From Portulaca oleracea (Eukaryota > Streptophyta > Magnoliopsida > Caryophyllales > Portulacaceae), in the NCBI GenBank assembly GCA_029582165.1, contig CM055887.1:15106190-15170189 (forward strand): DNA of 64,000 nt, read 5' to 3'. The notes under the pieces were generated by a model, which saw only the letters and a list, made by a program, of their open reading frames with translations, was not told the DNA's origin and searched no databases. The position numbers and the translations under genes were made by a program. Below, one piece after another: positions 35,501-46,127 of the stretch (position 1 is its first letter; the number at the start of each line of letters is the position of its first letter).

Positions 35501-36591
35501 CTTTACTAAGCCTGTGTAAATCTTATCCTTTCAAACTTTTCTTCAATAGGATTTACAATAGATTCTTATGAGCTTAAAGTTATGTCAATTAGGTTAATTT
35601 GGTCTTTAATGCTTGAGAAAATGAAAATAACAGAATAAGCTCTTTTTTTTTTGGGGGGGAGGGGGTTGGGATTATGTGGTTGCATGAAAGGGTATGTCTT
35701 TGGCTAAAAGATTGGTAAAAAATATACTTCTATCTCAGGTTACATGGTTTAACATTTGGTCATACATTTTATAATTCAGGGTAAAGGAGCGTCAACCTGG
35801 TGATATGACCATGAAGCGTCAACAAGTTCCCAGAAGATTTGGTAAAATCTAGTTCTCTGTAATATGGACTAGTTTAACTATCCAACAACCTAATGATTAT
35901 ATAGAAGACAAAGTAATGAGTAGATATCAATGAAGTCGGACCTAGTAGCTAGATTCCCCCTATGTACTTGTGCCTCTATGTTATCAATTTTTAATTGGTT
36001 ACTAATGTTTTTCAAATCAACTTTGCCCTGGCAGCACTCGAAGCATTTTCGCTTAGACGATCTAATCCTAAGCCAGGTATGCATTGTAAATGTACATGTG
36101 ATCTTTAGTCTTTTGATTTATTCCATAGTCTACACTGTAGTTCTAGAAAACATACATTTCGTGCCATGTTCCTACTTTTTTTCCCAAATCATTCAAAAAT
36201 ACAAGTTAGAGTATAACATGTGATTTAATTTGTTCGTTCAGGAGGTGAGACAAGTTATGCAATAACAGAGACTAACCAAAGGAAAACAGAGACCAACCGA
36301 GGGGCTTGGGACATACTTAAAAGCATGGTTACAGGAGGTAGTACTAGTAGTCGTAGATCTACTGATGGCAATGAAGTAATTGGTTCGCCCCAATTTGAAG
36401 ATGGTAAGGAAGTTTAGCTTCTTGAATTGTTTGATTGTTGTTAGTCTGTTACTTTCAACATTCATTGATGTTTATGTCGGTACTAAAACAACATAATGCA
36501 ACATATTAGCTCATATCAAATAGTTAACTTGAATGCAGGGAAGTTTCAAAGGGATTTTTACAGATCAAACAGCTCTCGATCTGATCCCTAG
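32523..36591 (+). CDS. CC-NB-LRR (NLR) disease-resistance-type protein, NLR-2
   Basis: Exons read as 32523-32529, 32628-35409, 35780-35841, 36035-36076, 36242-36403 and 36539-36591, all with GT-AG introns. They total 3108 bases: 1035 residues plus TAG. The first coding exon is only seven bases (ATGTTGG, donor GTAAGT), and it supplies an ATG in frame with the long exon. The protein has a hydrophobic start (LTLGAAIFGLLTSIVG), coiled coil, P-loop GVAGVGKT near residue 176, kinase-2 LLILDSMW near 257, GIPVAIKML (GLPL position) near 345, CLIYCTLFPKG, KMLNVVRFVA near 480, then irregular LRRs with SKMPNLKVLDLSHTGISSLP. As in NLR-1, kinase-2 has LDS instead of LDD, and MHD is degenerate (MLN). Four short 3' exons encode a polar, Ser/Arg-rich tail of about 107 residues with no domain I know. 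No internal stops occur. Confidence 0.9.
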
Positions 36592-36972
36592 ATGCCTTTA
36601 CTAGTCTCCTCAAATTACCAGCCTATTGCCATATGTACTTCGTGTGTCGATACTGATTATAACATCCCAACGAAGGCGAATATGGTTCGAAAATTAGGAG
36701 ATATGATGTTGATATAGTTAGGATTGGTGTGAGGATGTTAAGGAAGGTAACTTTAGTTATTTAGCTTGAAATATCATGAAGGTATTAATTTATGGCCTTC
36801 ATTTCTTTGTTAAGTTGATATGTACCAGAAGAGCCTACAATCATTACATATTTACATGTTTGCATTTTGCTATGCTATACATTATGGTTTTGGATTTTTC
36901 TTTTGTTTTCATGAGTACACAAGCTTGTCATTCTAAACAAAAAGGTCATATTTTTAAAGGAATTATTCATTA
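36592..36972. other. Downstream of NLR-2, no gene seen
   Basis: This is likely 3' untranslated region and intergenic DNA. The short open frame at 36776-36973 shows no known motif. Confidence 0.4.
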
Positions 36973-37488
36973 AGGGTGTTTTGGCTCACAGGAAAATCAT
37001 TTTTTCCTTTTCCCTTTGTTTTATTGTTTGGTGGAAAAAAATGCAAGTGGAAATAATTTTTCAGGAATTTCTTCACAAAAAATAATACTAAGCCTAACCG
37101 TGATAAATTGGAACTTTTCCAATCATTTCTTCCCCTCGATCCCCCATCTTTCTTATTGTTTTCCTTCTCTTTCTTAGACACTCTTTCTTATGCACCCATT
37201 TTATATTTCTCTCTTCCATTTTTTGCGCCCCCATTTTAAACCTCTTCCTCTTGTTCCCCCTTCCCTCCCTCCCAGCAATTATAAGGTAGGACTGAGTGTA
37301 CTTAGCATAGTACACTCGGTATATATTTGGGTAGGGTTTATATACGCTTCACGTGAGATTTGATTCCTTATCACGCGTATACTATTCGATAAAATCTTTC
37401 ATTGGTCAAATTGTGTCTTTCTTGCTCTGCCGTCGTGTTCTTGTTTGATCAATTCTACTGTTAGCGTCGTCGCTTATGCAGATTAGGT

Positions 37489-37752
37489 ATGGCAAAATCA
37501 GCAATCGAACAAACACAAAATATCTTAGGTTATGCTGAGAACTTATTGATCGAGCAATTGCAGATGGAGAGTGAATCAAGCATGAATATACTTGAAAGAC
37601 CTTCATTGGATGGTGGGGAAGATGCAACCTTTCACCATGATGGTGGTACTTTCATTAATGAAGATACCATTGACGAACTCGATAATGGCAGAGAAACTGC
37701 GAACCATCAAGAAGATGTTCCGGAATTAATAAGTATACATTGGGGTGCTTGA
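37489..37752 (+). CDS. Small acidic ORF inside the MULE-like element
   Basis: An 87-codon frame starts MAKSAIEQTQNILGYAENLL, is rich in Glu and Asp, and ends SIHWGA. It lies about 200 bp inside the left inverted end, where MULE or FAR1-related transposase genes begin, and may be a first-exon remnant of such a gene. No zinc finger, MULE or SWIM motif is visible. It could also be captured sequence. The frame is not disrupted, but nothing shows that it is expressed. Confidence 0.35.
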   Translation: MAKSAIEQTQNILGYAENLLIEQLQMESESSMNILERPSLDGGEDATFHHDGGTFINEDTIDELDNGRETANHQEDVPELISIHWGA

Positions 37753-38432
37753 TTACTCCATCAAAAATAAGAATGTATGCATTACAAATTGGAAAATTTG
37801 TCAACAATTATGAATTCTTGAGTTCTAATAATGTGTTGATGTTCCACAAAAATGCATTCTATATATGGAAATAATGCACTTCGCAATAGAAAGTTTATCA
37901 CCGACATATAAAGAGTTTATTTTGCTTCACTCATATATAGGTAATAATGCACCAAATTTGAGCAAATCTGCAGTGAATAAGGGAAAATTTGTATTGTTTA
38001 ATGGAAATTTTATCACAAATATGATTCCTCTTCTGTTTGAATAATATATCAAGGTTTCCGAAGTATGTAGTTGATTTGGGAAAACAATGCACTATGTATG
38101 GGAAAATTTATGACATATTTCGTACAAGCAAATAATGCGTCATAATTGGGAACATCTGCACGAAAATTGGTAAATTATGCGTTGTATAATGGAAATATTT
38201 TCATCGCTATATGAATTCTTATATTTGAGTAATGATGCACCAAAATAGTGAAAATATGCAATATATATATGGAAAGTATGCATTGCATTAGTGAAAAATT
38301 TTAATAAATAAAGTGAAGAGTGAAAATAAGAGCTGAGAGGGTGTTTTTTAATTTTAAAGCGCGTGTGAATTTTTCTCGCGTACACACCTTCCTTGTGTAC
38401 ACTCGGTTATTTCTAATAATTTGCGCCCTCCC

Positions 38433-38436
<4 letters not shown>

Positions 38437-38474
<38 letters not shown>
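38437..38474. repeat. CT microsatellite
   Basis: A run of about 19 CT units with one interruption, inside the right part of the nested TIR element. It creates two overlapping Ser/Leu-rich open frames that are not genes. Confidence 0.9.
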
Positions 38475-38664
38475 TATGCGCCTGTGTTACTTTCTCTCTC
38501 ATGTGCACCAATTTCAATATTTCACGCACCAACACCCACAAAGTTTTCAAAATTTAATAAAAAATTCATTTTCCTTTATACCAAACATGTGAAAGTAACA
38601 AATGAAAAATAATTTACGAGAAGACTATTTTATAAGGAAACGCATTTTCAAAGAAACCAAATAT

Positions 38665-39311
38665 GGATTGCGATGGCATGGATCATGGGATGGAGTAAAA
38701 TCTCACATGGATTGCCATGTAGGTCGGACGGCCTACGGTCTCCCTTCACACGGATTGCTCGTTGGCAATGGTTGCAAATAACCCAAAATGCTCCGAAGGC
38801 CGAGCGACCTTGGTAAGCTTTTTTGCTTGTGGGTTGGGATAGACTTTTGAAAAAATGGGAGCAATACCGGGAGGCCTTGGGGTGCAAAAGAATCTCTTTC
38901 AGGGCTAGGGCCATGCATCCTTTAAAAATACTACACCGATAACTTAACATCAAATGACCATAACTCCCTTATCCAGATTCTGATTGATGTTATTCAAGAG
39001 GCGTTTAAAAACTTATAGAGTTTCCTTTAAACTCTCTGAATCTTAGGGATTTCTAATATTTGTGCAAAGGATGACATTCAAAAGAGTGAGCTTATATATA
39101 TAGAAAAGGTGGAAAATGAAGGATTTTGAAGTGGAAATCATGTGAAATGATAAGACTTTATGTGAGAGGCTTAGAAATGGAAGGGAATGAGATATTTGGT
39201 GAAGATGGAGGATGCATGCTAAGTTCTCGGTCAAACTAAAATCCTAGTATAAAAATAAAAATAATCTTTATAAAGTAGATTCAATGACCAGAGACAAAAT
39301 CTGGTGTCTAC
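38665..39311 (-). repeat. Gypsy LTR fragment with TGTAGACACC start
   Basis: On the minus strand it starts TGTAGACACCAGATTTTGTC at 39311, sharing its first ten bases with the Tat/Ogre-like LTRs but diverging afterwards. A TATATATATAAGC string lies near 39095 (minus). It cuts into a decayed Copia gag at 39312. The other end is uncertain, and no internal region follows. Confidence 0.45.
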
Positions 39312-39700
39312 AAGCTAAAAGAGCACCTCATGCAAGTCCATCAAGCCCTTCTCATGAATGCCCTTGCTTCACGTAGTTCATCCTAAAAGGAATGAATCTA
39401 ACATGCGACGAGCACAAGATAATGTCAGTTGCTGAATCTTGGCTATAGGGGAAACCCAACCAACTCAAGTTGTCGAAGTGACTAATCATCTTCAACACAT
39501 ATGAGGCCCTACGTGTTCGCCACCAACTGAGATTTGTATATCTGGCGATGGGTCTCATACCTCTCAATTTTGGCATATTTCAGAAACATGTTTTCCGATT
39601 GGGTAATGATGTCATGAGTCGCCTTACCACAAAACACATTTTGCAGGTCAGAGAACATATTTGCCAGCATCAAACATGCCACTTGGAGATCGTCATCCAC
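39312..39700 (-). pseudogene. Copia Gag fragment, decayed
   Basis: Two overlapping minus-strand frames carry Copia Gag signatures. One has VACLMLANMFSDLQNVF followed by IERYETHRQIYKSQL. The other has ASYVLKMISHFDNLSWLGFP followed by SQDSATDIIL and PFRMNYVKQGH. The order matches the Copia Gag core, with at least two frame breaks. The fragment ends where the LTR at 39311 begins. It belongs to the minus-strand Copia element whose 5' LTR is at 42790-43707. Confidence 0.7.
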
Positions 39701-40121
39701 ATGACATTTTCATTTGTGTTTCTTAGTATCCAAAGCATTATTGGTAGGCTCAATGCCTTTTGCCTTCTCAAAAACATAATTTCTTTTTGGCCTTGAGAAC
39801 GTTTCTCAAGTTTCGGTGACAATTCCGATAATTGAGACCGATAAGCATATCCTTCTCAAGATGATAACGGAGATGAAGGGAGAAGGAGTTATTAGATCAA
39901 CATATTGAATCTACAAGCCAAGAAAAGGTTCATTTTAGATTTTATTCATCAATAAACTTGAAATTAAACCATTTAATTTCAAATTAAAACATATTTAACT
40001 CTCATTAGTGTTTTAACGTAAGCAAGACCCATAAGGCGTAGGTAGCTCAAATGGACTTTGGCCCAACGAAACTTGAGTCTGATTGCCTTTGGTAGATCAT
40101 CTCATGATCAATCGTTCCAAA

Positions 40122-40561
40122 TAGGGCTGTCAAAAAATGGTCCGACCCGAAAACCCGGTTCAGTCTGACCCGGAAAAAACCGGGTCCGAACATCAAAATT
40201 ACGTCCGAATTTTAAATCCGGACAAACGAACATGTCCGATTTTCAATCCGAACCGGGTCCGGGTTTGTCCGAATTTCAGAAGGAAATGAGTATGCAGTGT
40301 TTGCTAGGCCTGGGCGGGAAGTGAAAATTTGGGTCCAACCCGGACCCGGACCCGGATGTCCGATGTAATTGTAAAGCACCGTCGTGTCAAGTGTCAACTG
40401 TCAAGCATGGGTAAAAGGACATCGGACATCCGGGTCCGGGCACGGATTGGGAAAAAGTGCTCAATTGTTAATTTGAGCAGGGTCAGGGTTTGACGTTTTT
40501 TGTCCGATGTCCGATTATCCGAACCCGTATTCGACCCGGACCCAGATTTTTGACAACCCTA
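40122..40561. mobile_element. hAT-type MITE with 8 bp target duplication
   Basis: A 440 bp element with ends TAGGGCTGTCAAAAA and TTTTTGACAACCCTA, flanked by perfect 8 bp duplications GTTCCAAA at 40114-40121 and 40562-40569. The interior is built of repeated GGACCCGG and CCGGGTCCG strings that also form inverted pairs. Confidence 0.9.
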
Positions 40562-40569
40562 GTTCCAAA

Positions 40570-41889
40570 CAAGTCTTGGCAAGAGGAGTATATCGTATAC
40601 TAAACCTCTCTTTGTTGCTCATGACTAAAAAGTATTTTTCCTGCCATTATGAATAAACCTAACTCCCACCCAACTTGTTAACGACCCATAGAATGACTCA
40701 TTTTGTCGAGACCACCCACGATCAAAGTAGTGTTCGCCAGCGCGAGGAATCGTACGTTCAAATTTTGTAAGAGTTCATTTTATTGCCCTAAACATGGGAT
40801 TCTAGGTGACACTTATGAATAAGCATGATAGGCATAATAAAACGGTAACAATAGGTTATGAACCATTCAAAGCATAAAAATAAAACTCTTGTATGACCAT
40901 GCAGATTTAATCAAACTATTCAACTAAGTCTAGCTATCGTTCACGTCTTCAAGAACTCTTTTTTAGATGACTCCAAGAGCTCCTTCTTGAACACCATCAA
41001 GAACATCTTATTCAATTTGCAACTCAATGGGTATGGTTCCCACTTGAACCGACATCCTTGTTGCGGCTTATGGTCCCACTGGACCTGATATCTCTATATT
41101 ATAAGAATTTACAACTGGACCTTCTCTTATGAGGTTACAACGATTTCAAATACAAATGTAAATTTAATCAAATTAAATGATATTCATTCAAAAATGACAG
41201 TATACAAACCGTATTTCACCAAAACTGGCTCGCAGATCGGTAAAACCAACTAACTATGGTCATTGTAAGAGCGCATATAGTTCAACAATTTTAGTAGCAT
41301 TGCAATATAATATATCACATATATCCAACATGCTTCGATAACCATTAAAGAGAGCATTCAATTGCACCAGAACCAGAGAATGAACCAATAGTCCATTTGG
41401 ATTCAATATTGATTCCCAATCAAATAGCATGTATAATCGCATAAACTCAACAAAATTCCAAATTTTATCAAGTTTACTCTATGTTCTAAAACCATTTTAC
41501 GCCAATCTAGTACCCCTTCCATTGAAATTCCAAATTTCAAGAGCTAGATACTTTCTCATTCACTTAATTTCCAAAATTAAACAAGTTAATCCAACAGATA
41601 TATACCATATCATGCTGAAAATTATTCACAAAGTTTCCAAAACTCCATAAATAATTGATTTATACCAACTGGTTGATTAGATATATAGTTACTTTTCAAA
41701 ATTAACCATTCTCTTGTTACGGAATTTCTGGAATCACCCAACAAATATTCATAAAATTAAATCTAATTCATCATGGAAGTGAAAGAAATCGAGATTTAGG
41801 TCCAAACACTTTAGACTCAAATGTTAATTTTCTCAAGTTTGACGTGTTTAGGGCCTTTTGAAATGCACTGGTCACAGGGGTGGTCTCAC
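40570..41889. other. Copia leader region or unrelated filler, no gene
   Basis: AT-rich sequence without recognisable coding motifs. It lies between the decayed Copia gag and its 5' LTR, so it may be an expanded leader containing older insertions. Confidence 0.35.
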
Positions 41890-42364
41890 AACCGTGAGCA
41901 AGGTTGTTAGAATCAGGATTATAGTTAGGATCGATAAGTGTAGTTAGGATCAAAATCGTAGAATCAGATCGAGGATCGTAAGATTCTAACACACTAGGAA
42001 ATTATCAAAAAAACTTCTATAATAGTTAAAATCTTAACAAATGTTCACTAGTAATAAAGCAATACATTAAATTGTATATTCAGTGGATAACATTAATACA
42101 AAATTATCAAAAAACGTTCTATAATAGTTAAAATTTTAAAGATGATAATGTGTGCAAACATTAATAAACTCATGTAGGATCGAAGATCGAATCGTAGGAT
42201 TATAGAAACGTATTGCAATTCTAACACATAATATTCAGGTTGAACAAAGGTCATATGATCCTAACTATTTTAAGATCCTAATAAGAGTTGGATTGATGGA
42301 AGGTTTTTAGATCGTAAACTCATAGAATCATTGATTCGGATTGGGATTTTAATAAACTATGACT
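41890..42364. mobile_element. Probable MITE-like repeat built of GATCGTAGGATT strings
   Basis: The block begins CAAGGTTGTTAGAATCAGGA and ends GATTGGGATTTTAATAAACT, with partly complementary ends and many GATCGTA/GATTCTA strings inside. A sequence very like its right end occurs in the first CACTA element (about 5015-5070), which suggests a dispersed family. Target duplication is not clear. Confidence 0.45.
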
Positions 42365-42775
42365 GTGAGGAAGCTCGACATCTCAATTCACAAGAGATCA
42401 TAGACATGATATCCAACATCTTGACCTTGACCCTCTGACTTGGCAAAGAGGACAATGAGTTTTGCCTAGGTCGGGGGCGTGACAACCATTGTCATGGTCG
42501 TGTCCTCCTTCAGCCTTCCGTAACCCACAAGTGATATCACACACCAAATCAACCATATTTAATCAATCAAAACCCAAGGTTCATCAAGTATAAACATGAT
42601 TATTTCTAAAAACAATCTAGTTTAAAGTTATTTCATGCCAATATTAAACATTAATCGAGCATGCGTACACCCTAATAGATCAAATTCATCAAGATGCTAA
42701 CCAGTTTTAGCATAAATATAAATCTAGCAACCTAACATACATGAATTAACCTACAATCTACAACACACAACTTGT

Positions 42776-42789
42776 GCCTCTAATACCAC
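42776..42789 (-). other. Copia primer-binding site
   Basis: On the minus strand, GTGGTATTAGAGGC lies directly next to the LTR end. It resembles the initiator tRNA-Met site TGGTATCAGAGC with small changes. Confidence 0.65.
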
Positions 42790-43707
42790 TGTTGGGTTTA
42801 GGTACGCCAAATAGTACTTAACTAGGCCAACACATTAGGGGAGGAAGAAAACCTAACTATTAGGAATTCATTGAATCTACTTAACCCAAAGAAAAGATAA
42901 ATTGCAGAGGCCAAAGATTTATACCTGAAATCTCTCAATAAACAGTCTGGTGGGCTCTTCGGGCTCTAGGCGATCAAGTCTCCGAATAAGGAAACCCTCC
43001 AGCGAGATCAGCACAACTTACCTGGACGTCAACTGCTAGACCAGTCAATAGATCCAATCAAGATCAAGTGTATGCATATGTGGATTTCTTTTCATCGTAT
43101 CCAATACAATAGCCTAAAATACCAAAAGGAAGATTTCGGGAAATCACTCTTAAGATTACTTCCCAAGTTATATCTTAATGGAGGGATTTTTTAGGATCCT
43201 CAAGAATATCTCAAAGGTGGGACTTTATGGCTCAAGGCTTGACGAAAAGGTGAGAAAATGATGTTTCCATCCCTCTATTTATAGAAATAGGTGGCATAGG
43301 GAAGGGGTCAAAAGACCCAAAACCATAATTTTATTTAAAATAAAAACTCGCATTCTAATCATTATGATCCATATTACCCCTAACACAGTCCTTGTTGCCA
43401 AACAAAGAACCAGTTTTCCTACAGGGAGAGTGACACGGTCTGTGTTGACTCTGAAACGATTTGTATCCCCTTGAATTTTCTCATAAATTCATTTATTAAT
43501 GCTTTCCAAAATAATACCGTATTATTTTGGACTTAAAACATACTATTCCAAGGCGCTGATTCGTATGATCATGTGGGACCAAATAATATGGCTGTGATCA
43601 AACCATTTGATCACCGATTATTGAGGTCTCTAGCAAGACATAAAATCACTATATTAACTTAGCCCAAGCAATCAGATAAATTGAACATTTTTGAGATACT
43701 CCCAACA
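42790..43707 (-). repeat. Copia 5' LTR
   Basis: A 918 bp LTR reading TGTTGGGAGTATC from 43707 on the minus strand and ending ACCCAACA at 42790, with inverted ends TGTTGGG/CCCAACA. A primer-binding site adjoins it on the inner side. It carries a decayed Copia internal region toward lower coordinates. Confidence 0.8.
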
Positions 43708-43759
43708 TGAAATCTGCCATTAACCATTGAGTGAAGAGGATGAAGACTAAGAAAATTGC

Positions 43760-44815
43760 ATGGATATACCAAAGTGTCCAAGGAATTGCCTCTCTTCCGA
43801 TTTCGGTACTAACTCTGTTGATAGTACTGTCATTATGTATGATGTGACAATAGGTGTGATTAACTATGGCAAAGAACTCAAGCCAATGAAGGCCACATTG
43901 ACAAGACTTGAGAAAGAAAGTGAGGAAAAATCCAAACACGTTATGTGCCAAGATGAGCGGATCAAGAAGCTAACAAAAGAATTAGGCAAGCAACACATCA
44001 ATAACTTTGATGATGGCATAAGAGATGGAGATTCTGACAAAAGATTCAATCATTGGGACTCTGACGAAGAAGAAGAAGATCCTATTTCGAGCTCATTATC
44101 TGTTTGACATATTCACAATCTAGAGGCAAAGGTAGTGAAGGCTCAATTAGGAAAATTTTAAAAACCCCATTGCTACTCGAAGCTTTACACAAAGAAGATT
44201 GATACCCTTTGTATACCATAATGTTGGCACACATGGAGGTCTTTTGGTATAACAATTTGTCTGTCTCTTAAAGGCATTGTATTTGAGTGGCATACAAAGA
44301 TTTCTTCTGGATCAAGTGACAATTGGGAGCATATGAAAGTCCAGTTCTTAAATCGCTTTTACAATACAAATCACACAATCAACATAAGTAAGTTAACTAA
44401 CACCAAGCAGCTGAACAATGGAATGGAGTGGAGCATACTTTATGTTTTGCAAGTAAACAAACCTAAGATGTTTCTGAACTTGGCAACGCGAGCACATGAC
44501 ATGAAGCTTACAATTTTCAAACATAATATAAGAAGACCATGTGTCAATGGGAAAGAAAACTTCACTTGGGGCCACATCAAAAAGAACTCCTCTATCTATG
44601 AATTTTGAAGAGAAAGAATATCCTTTTTCTGACTATAATACACTCAAAATATTTGATAAATTTCTTGAAAAGGGAATTATTAAACTTCTAGAGTCAAAGC
44701 GTCCACATGAAGTTCGAAGAACTAATAGCCATATATACTGCAAGTACCATATGGTCATATTCATCCATTGGAGAAATGTCAAACTTTTAAAAGGCTTGTT
44801 GGACCGTATTGGGTT
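43760..44815 (+). pseudogene. Decayed Gypsy Gag
   Basis: Frames in series show a coiled-coil-like segment (LTRLEKESEEKSKHV), then WEHMKVQFLNRFYNTNHTIN with ISKLTNTKQ, then VNKPKMFLNLATRAHDMKLT. A C-terminal segment carries KEYPFSDYNTLKIFDKFL and YCKYHMVIFIHW. This is the order of a plant Gypsy-type Gag. Parts of the core are deleted, there are frame breaks near 44110-44230 and 44590, and the terminal zinc-binding Cys is lost. No polymerase follows. Confidence 0.7.
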
Positions 44816-46127
44816 AGGGTCCAAATATCAAAATCCGTGGCAGCCTTCCAACACCCCTTTGAGAAACACGAACAAAACAACTTCAAGATCGTGTGTGGAG
44901 TCCATTTCAAGGCGGACCTGAGACCTTGTACGCACATTTGGGTTGTCGTTGGGTGTCGCATTCACTATAAATGGGATCCTGACCCATAGGGTGGATCTAC
45001 GAGTCCTCATCGAGACCTACTTCGGGCCTTTGAAAGGGTTCGAAATCTTTCGGCAAGAATAAGCGAGAAGGGTCAACATGGAAAGTTGAAATGGATATGC
45101 CTTCATTCTTTCAACCGTAACTCCTTCAATCCTTCGGTATATTATAGGCCTAAAACAAAGTCAGGATGAAGAAGTTATGCGAGTTAGAAGAGCGACTGGG
45201 TCGTCGCACCCGTGATGCTTTTGTAACGGGCGCGACGACACTGGGAGGAGAAAATGGAAAAGTGACCCGAAGGCCGTGCCACCTGCGACGACAGATGTGA
45301 CACCAGCAACAAATCTGGGCTAGGTTGGTCGCGTCCGCGACAAGAACGTAACACCTACGATCCCGCGCGATTTCAGAATTACCCCGTTCGCTCCCAGATT
45401 CGTCGCGCCCACGACGACCCTATTTTTCTTTTTTATTTTTCGGCTAAAACAACTGCGTTTTACTTGACCTAATTGCCTTGTATAAATACGCTTTTCTCGT
45501 AATTTTCTGTAGTTTTTTGGCTGATTAAACATTAATGAAGAGCTAGGGTTTCTCCCTAATATTTCTCTTAAATCTTGTTCTTACTTTATCCATTTTCAAT
45601 GGTGGTGTTAGCAAGTCATTTCATTATTGATTAGTGGTGTTGATCCATTATCTAAACTTAGTGGGGTGCTAGGTTTTGGTGGTGGATTGTCCTTTATCGA
45701 AAATCATATCCAAGTTCCTTGTACGTGCAAGCTCCTTGTCTATTTAATTCTTTTGGATTGTGATACACCTATTATAACTTATCATTCAAGAATACTACCA
45801 TCTAAAATCAAGGAATTCAAGTGCAATCTCATCCATCTTCTTCACCTCTATTGTTCAAGCAAGAAGGTTATCTATTATCTACTATTCTTCAACTCAAGCT
45901 CTTGATTCCCACAATGCCTATTCGGTCTCATTTCGAGCCGAATTGATACCGTTAATAAAGGGTTTTTGCTTGTTTTAGACCCCTAATTATAAGTAAGTTA
46001 TGATGATTTTGTGTTTTGTAGGTTAAATCAAAGAAAAGCGGAAAAACGGAATCAAAGAGCTGAAAAATCCAACACCCAGGGCGTAGCACCCGCTACAACA
46101 GCCGTAGCACCCGCCACGACTGAGCCA
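44816..46127 (+). repeat. LTR-like region with TATA box
   Basis: A non-coding block with a clear TATAAATA at 45481-45488. GC-rich GTCGCGCCC/GGGCGCGAC strings lie upstream (45190-45420), and an AT-rich leader runs downstream to about 46030. It ends with GTAGCACCCGCTAC and GTAGCACCCGCCACGAC at an abrupt junction with a reversed polymerase fragment. It is likely an LTR and leader of a plus-strand element, but its termini and primer site were not found. Confidence 0.45.

Larger units (their letters stand above)
36973..38660. mobile_element. Nested terminal-inverted-repeat elements, inner one MULE-like
   Basis: The outer element begins near AGGGTGTTTTGGCTCACAGG (36973) and ends near AACCAAATATGG (about 38655). 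Both sides carry GGAAAATCATTTTTTCC-type strings like the element at 29989. The inner element begins ACTGAGTGTACTTAGCATAG (37291) and ends GTGTACACTCGGT (38407). Between 37790 and 38290 are many degenerate repeats of the form AATGCACCAAATTTG/GGAAAATT, typical of subterminal regions. Target duplications were not resolved. Confidence 0.5.
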
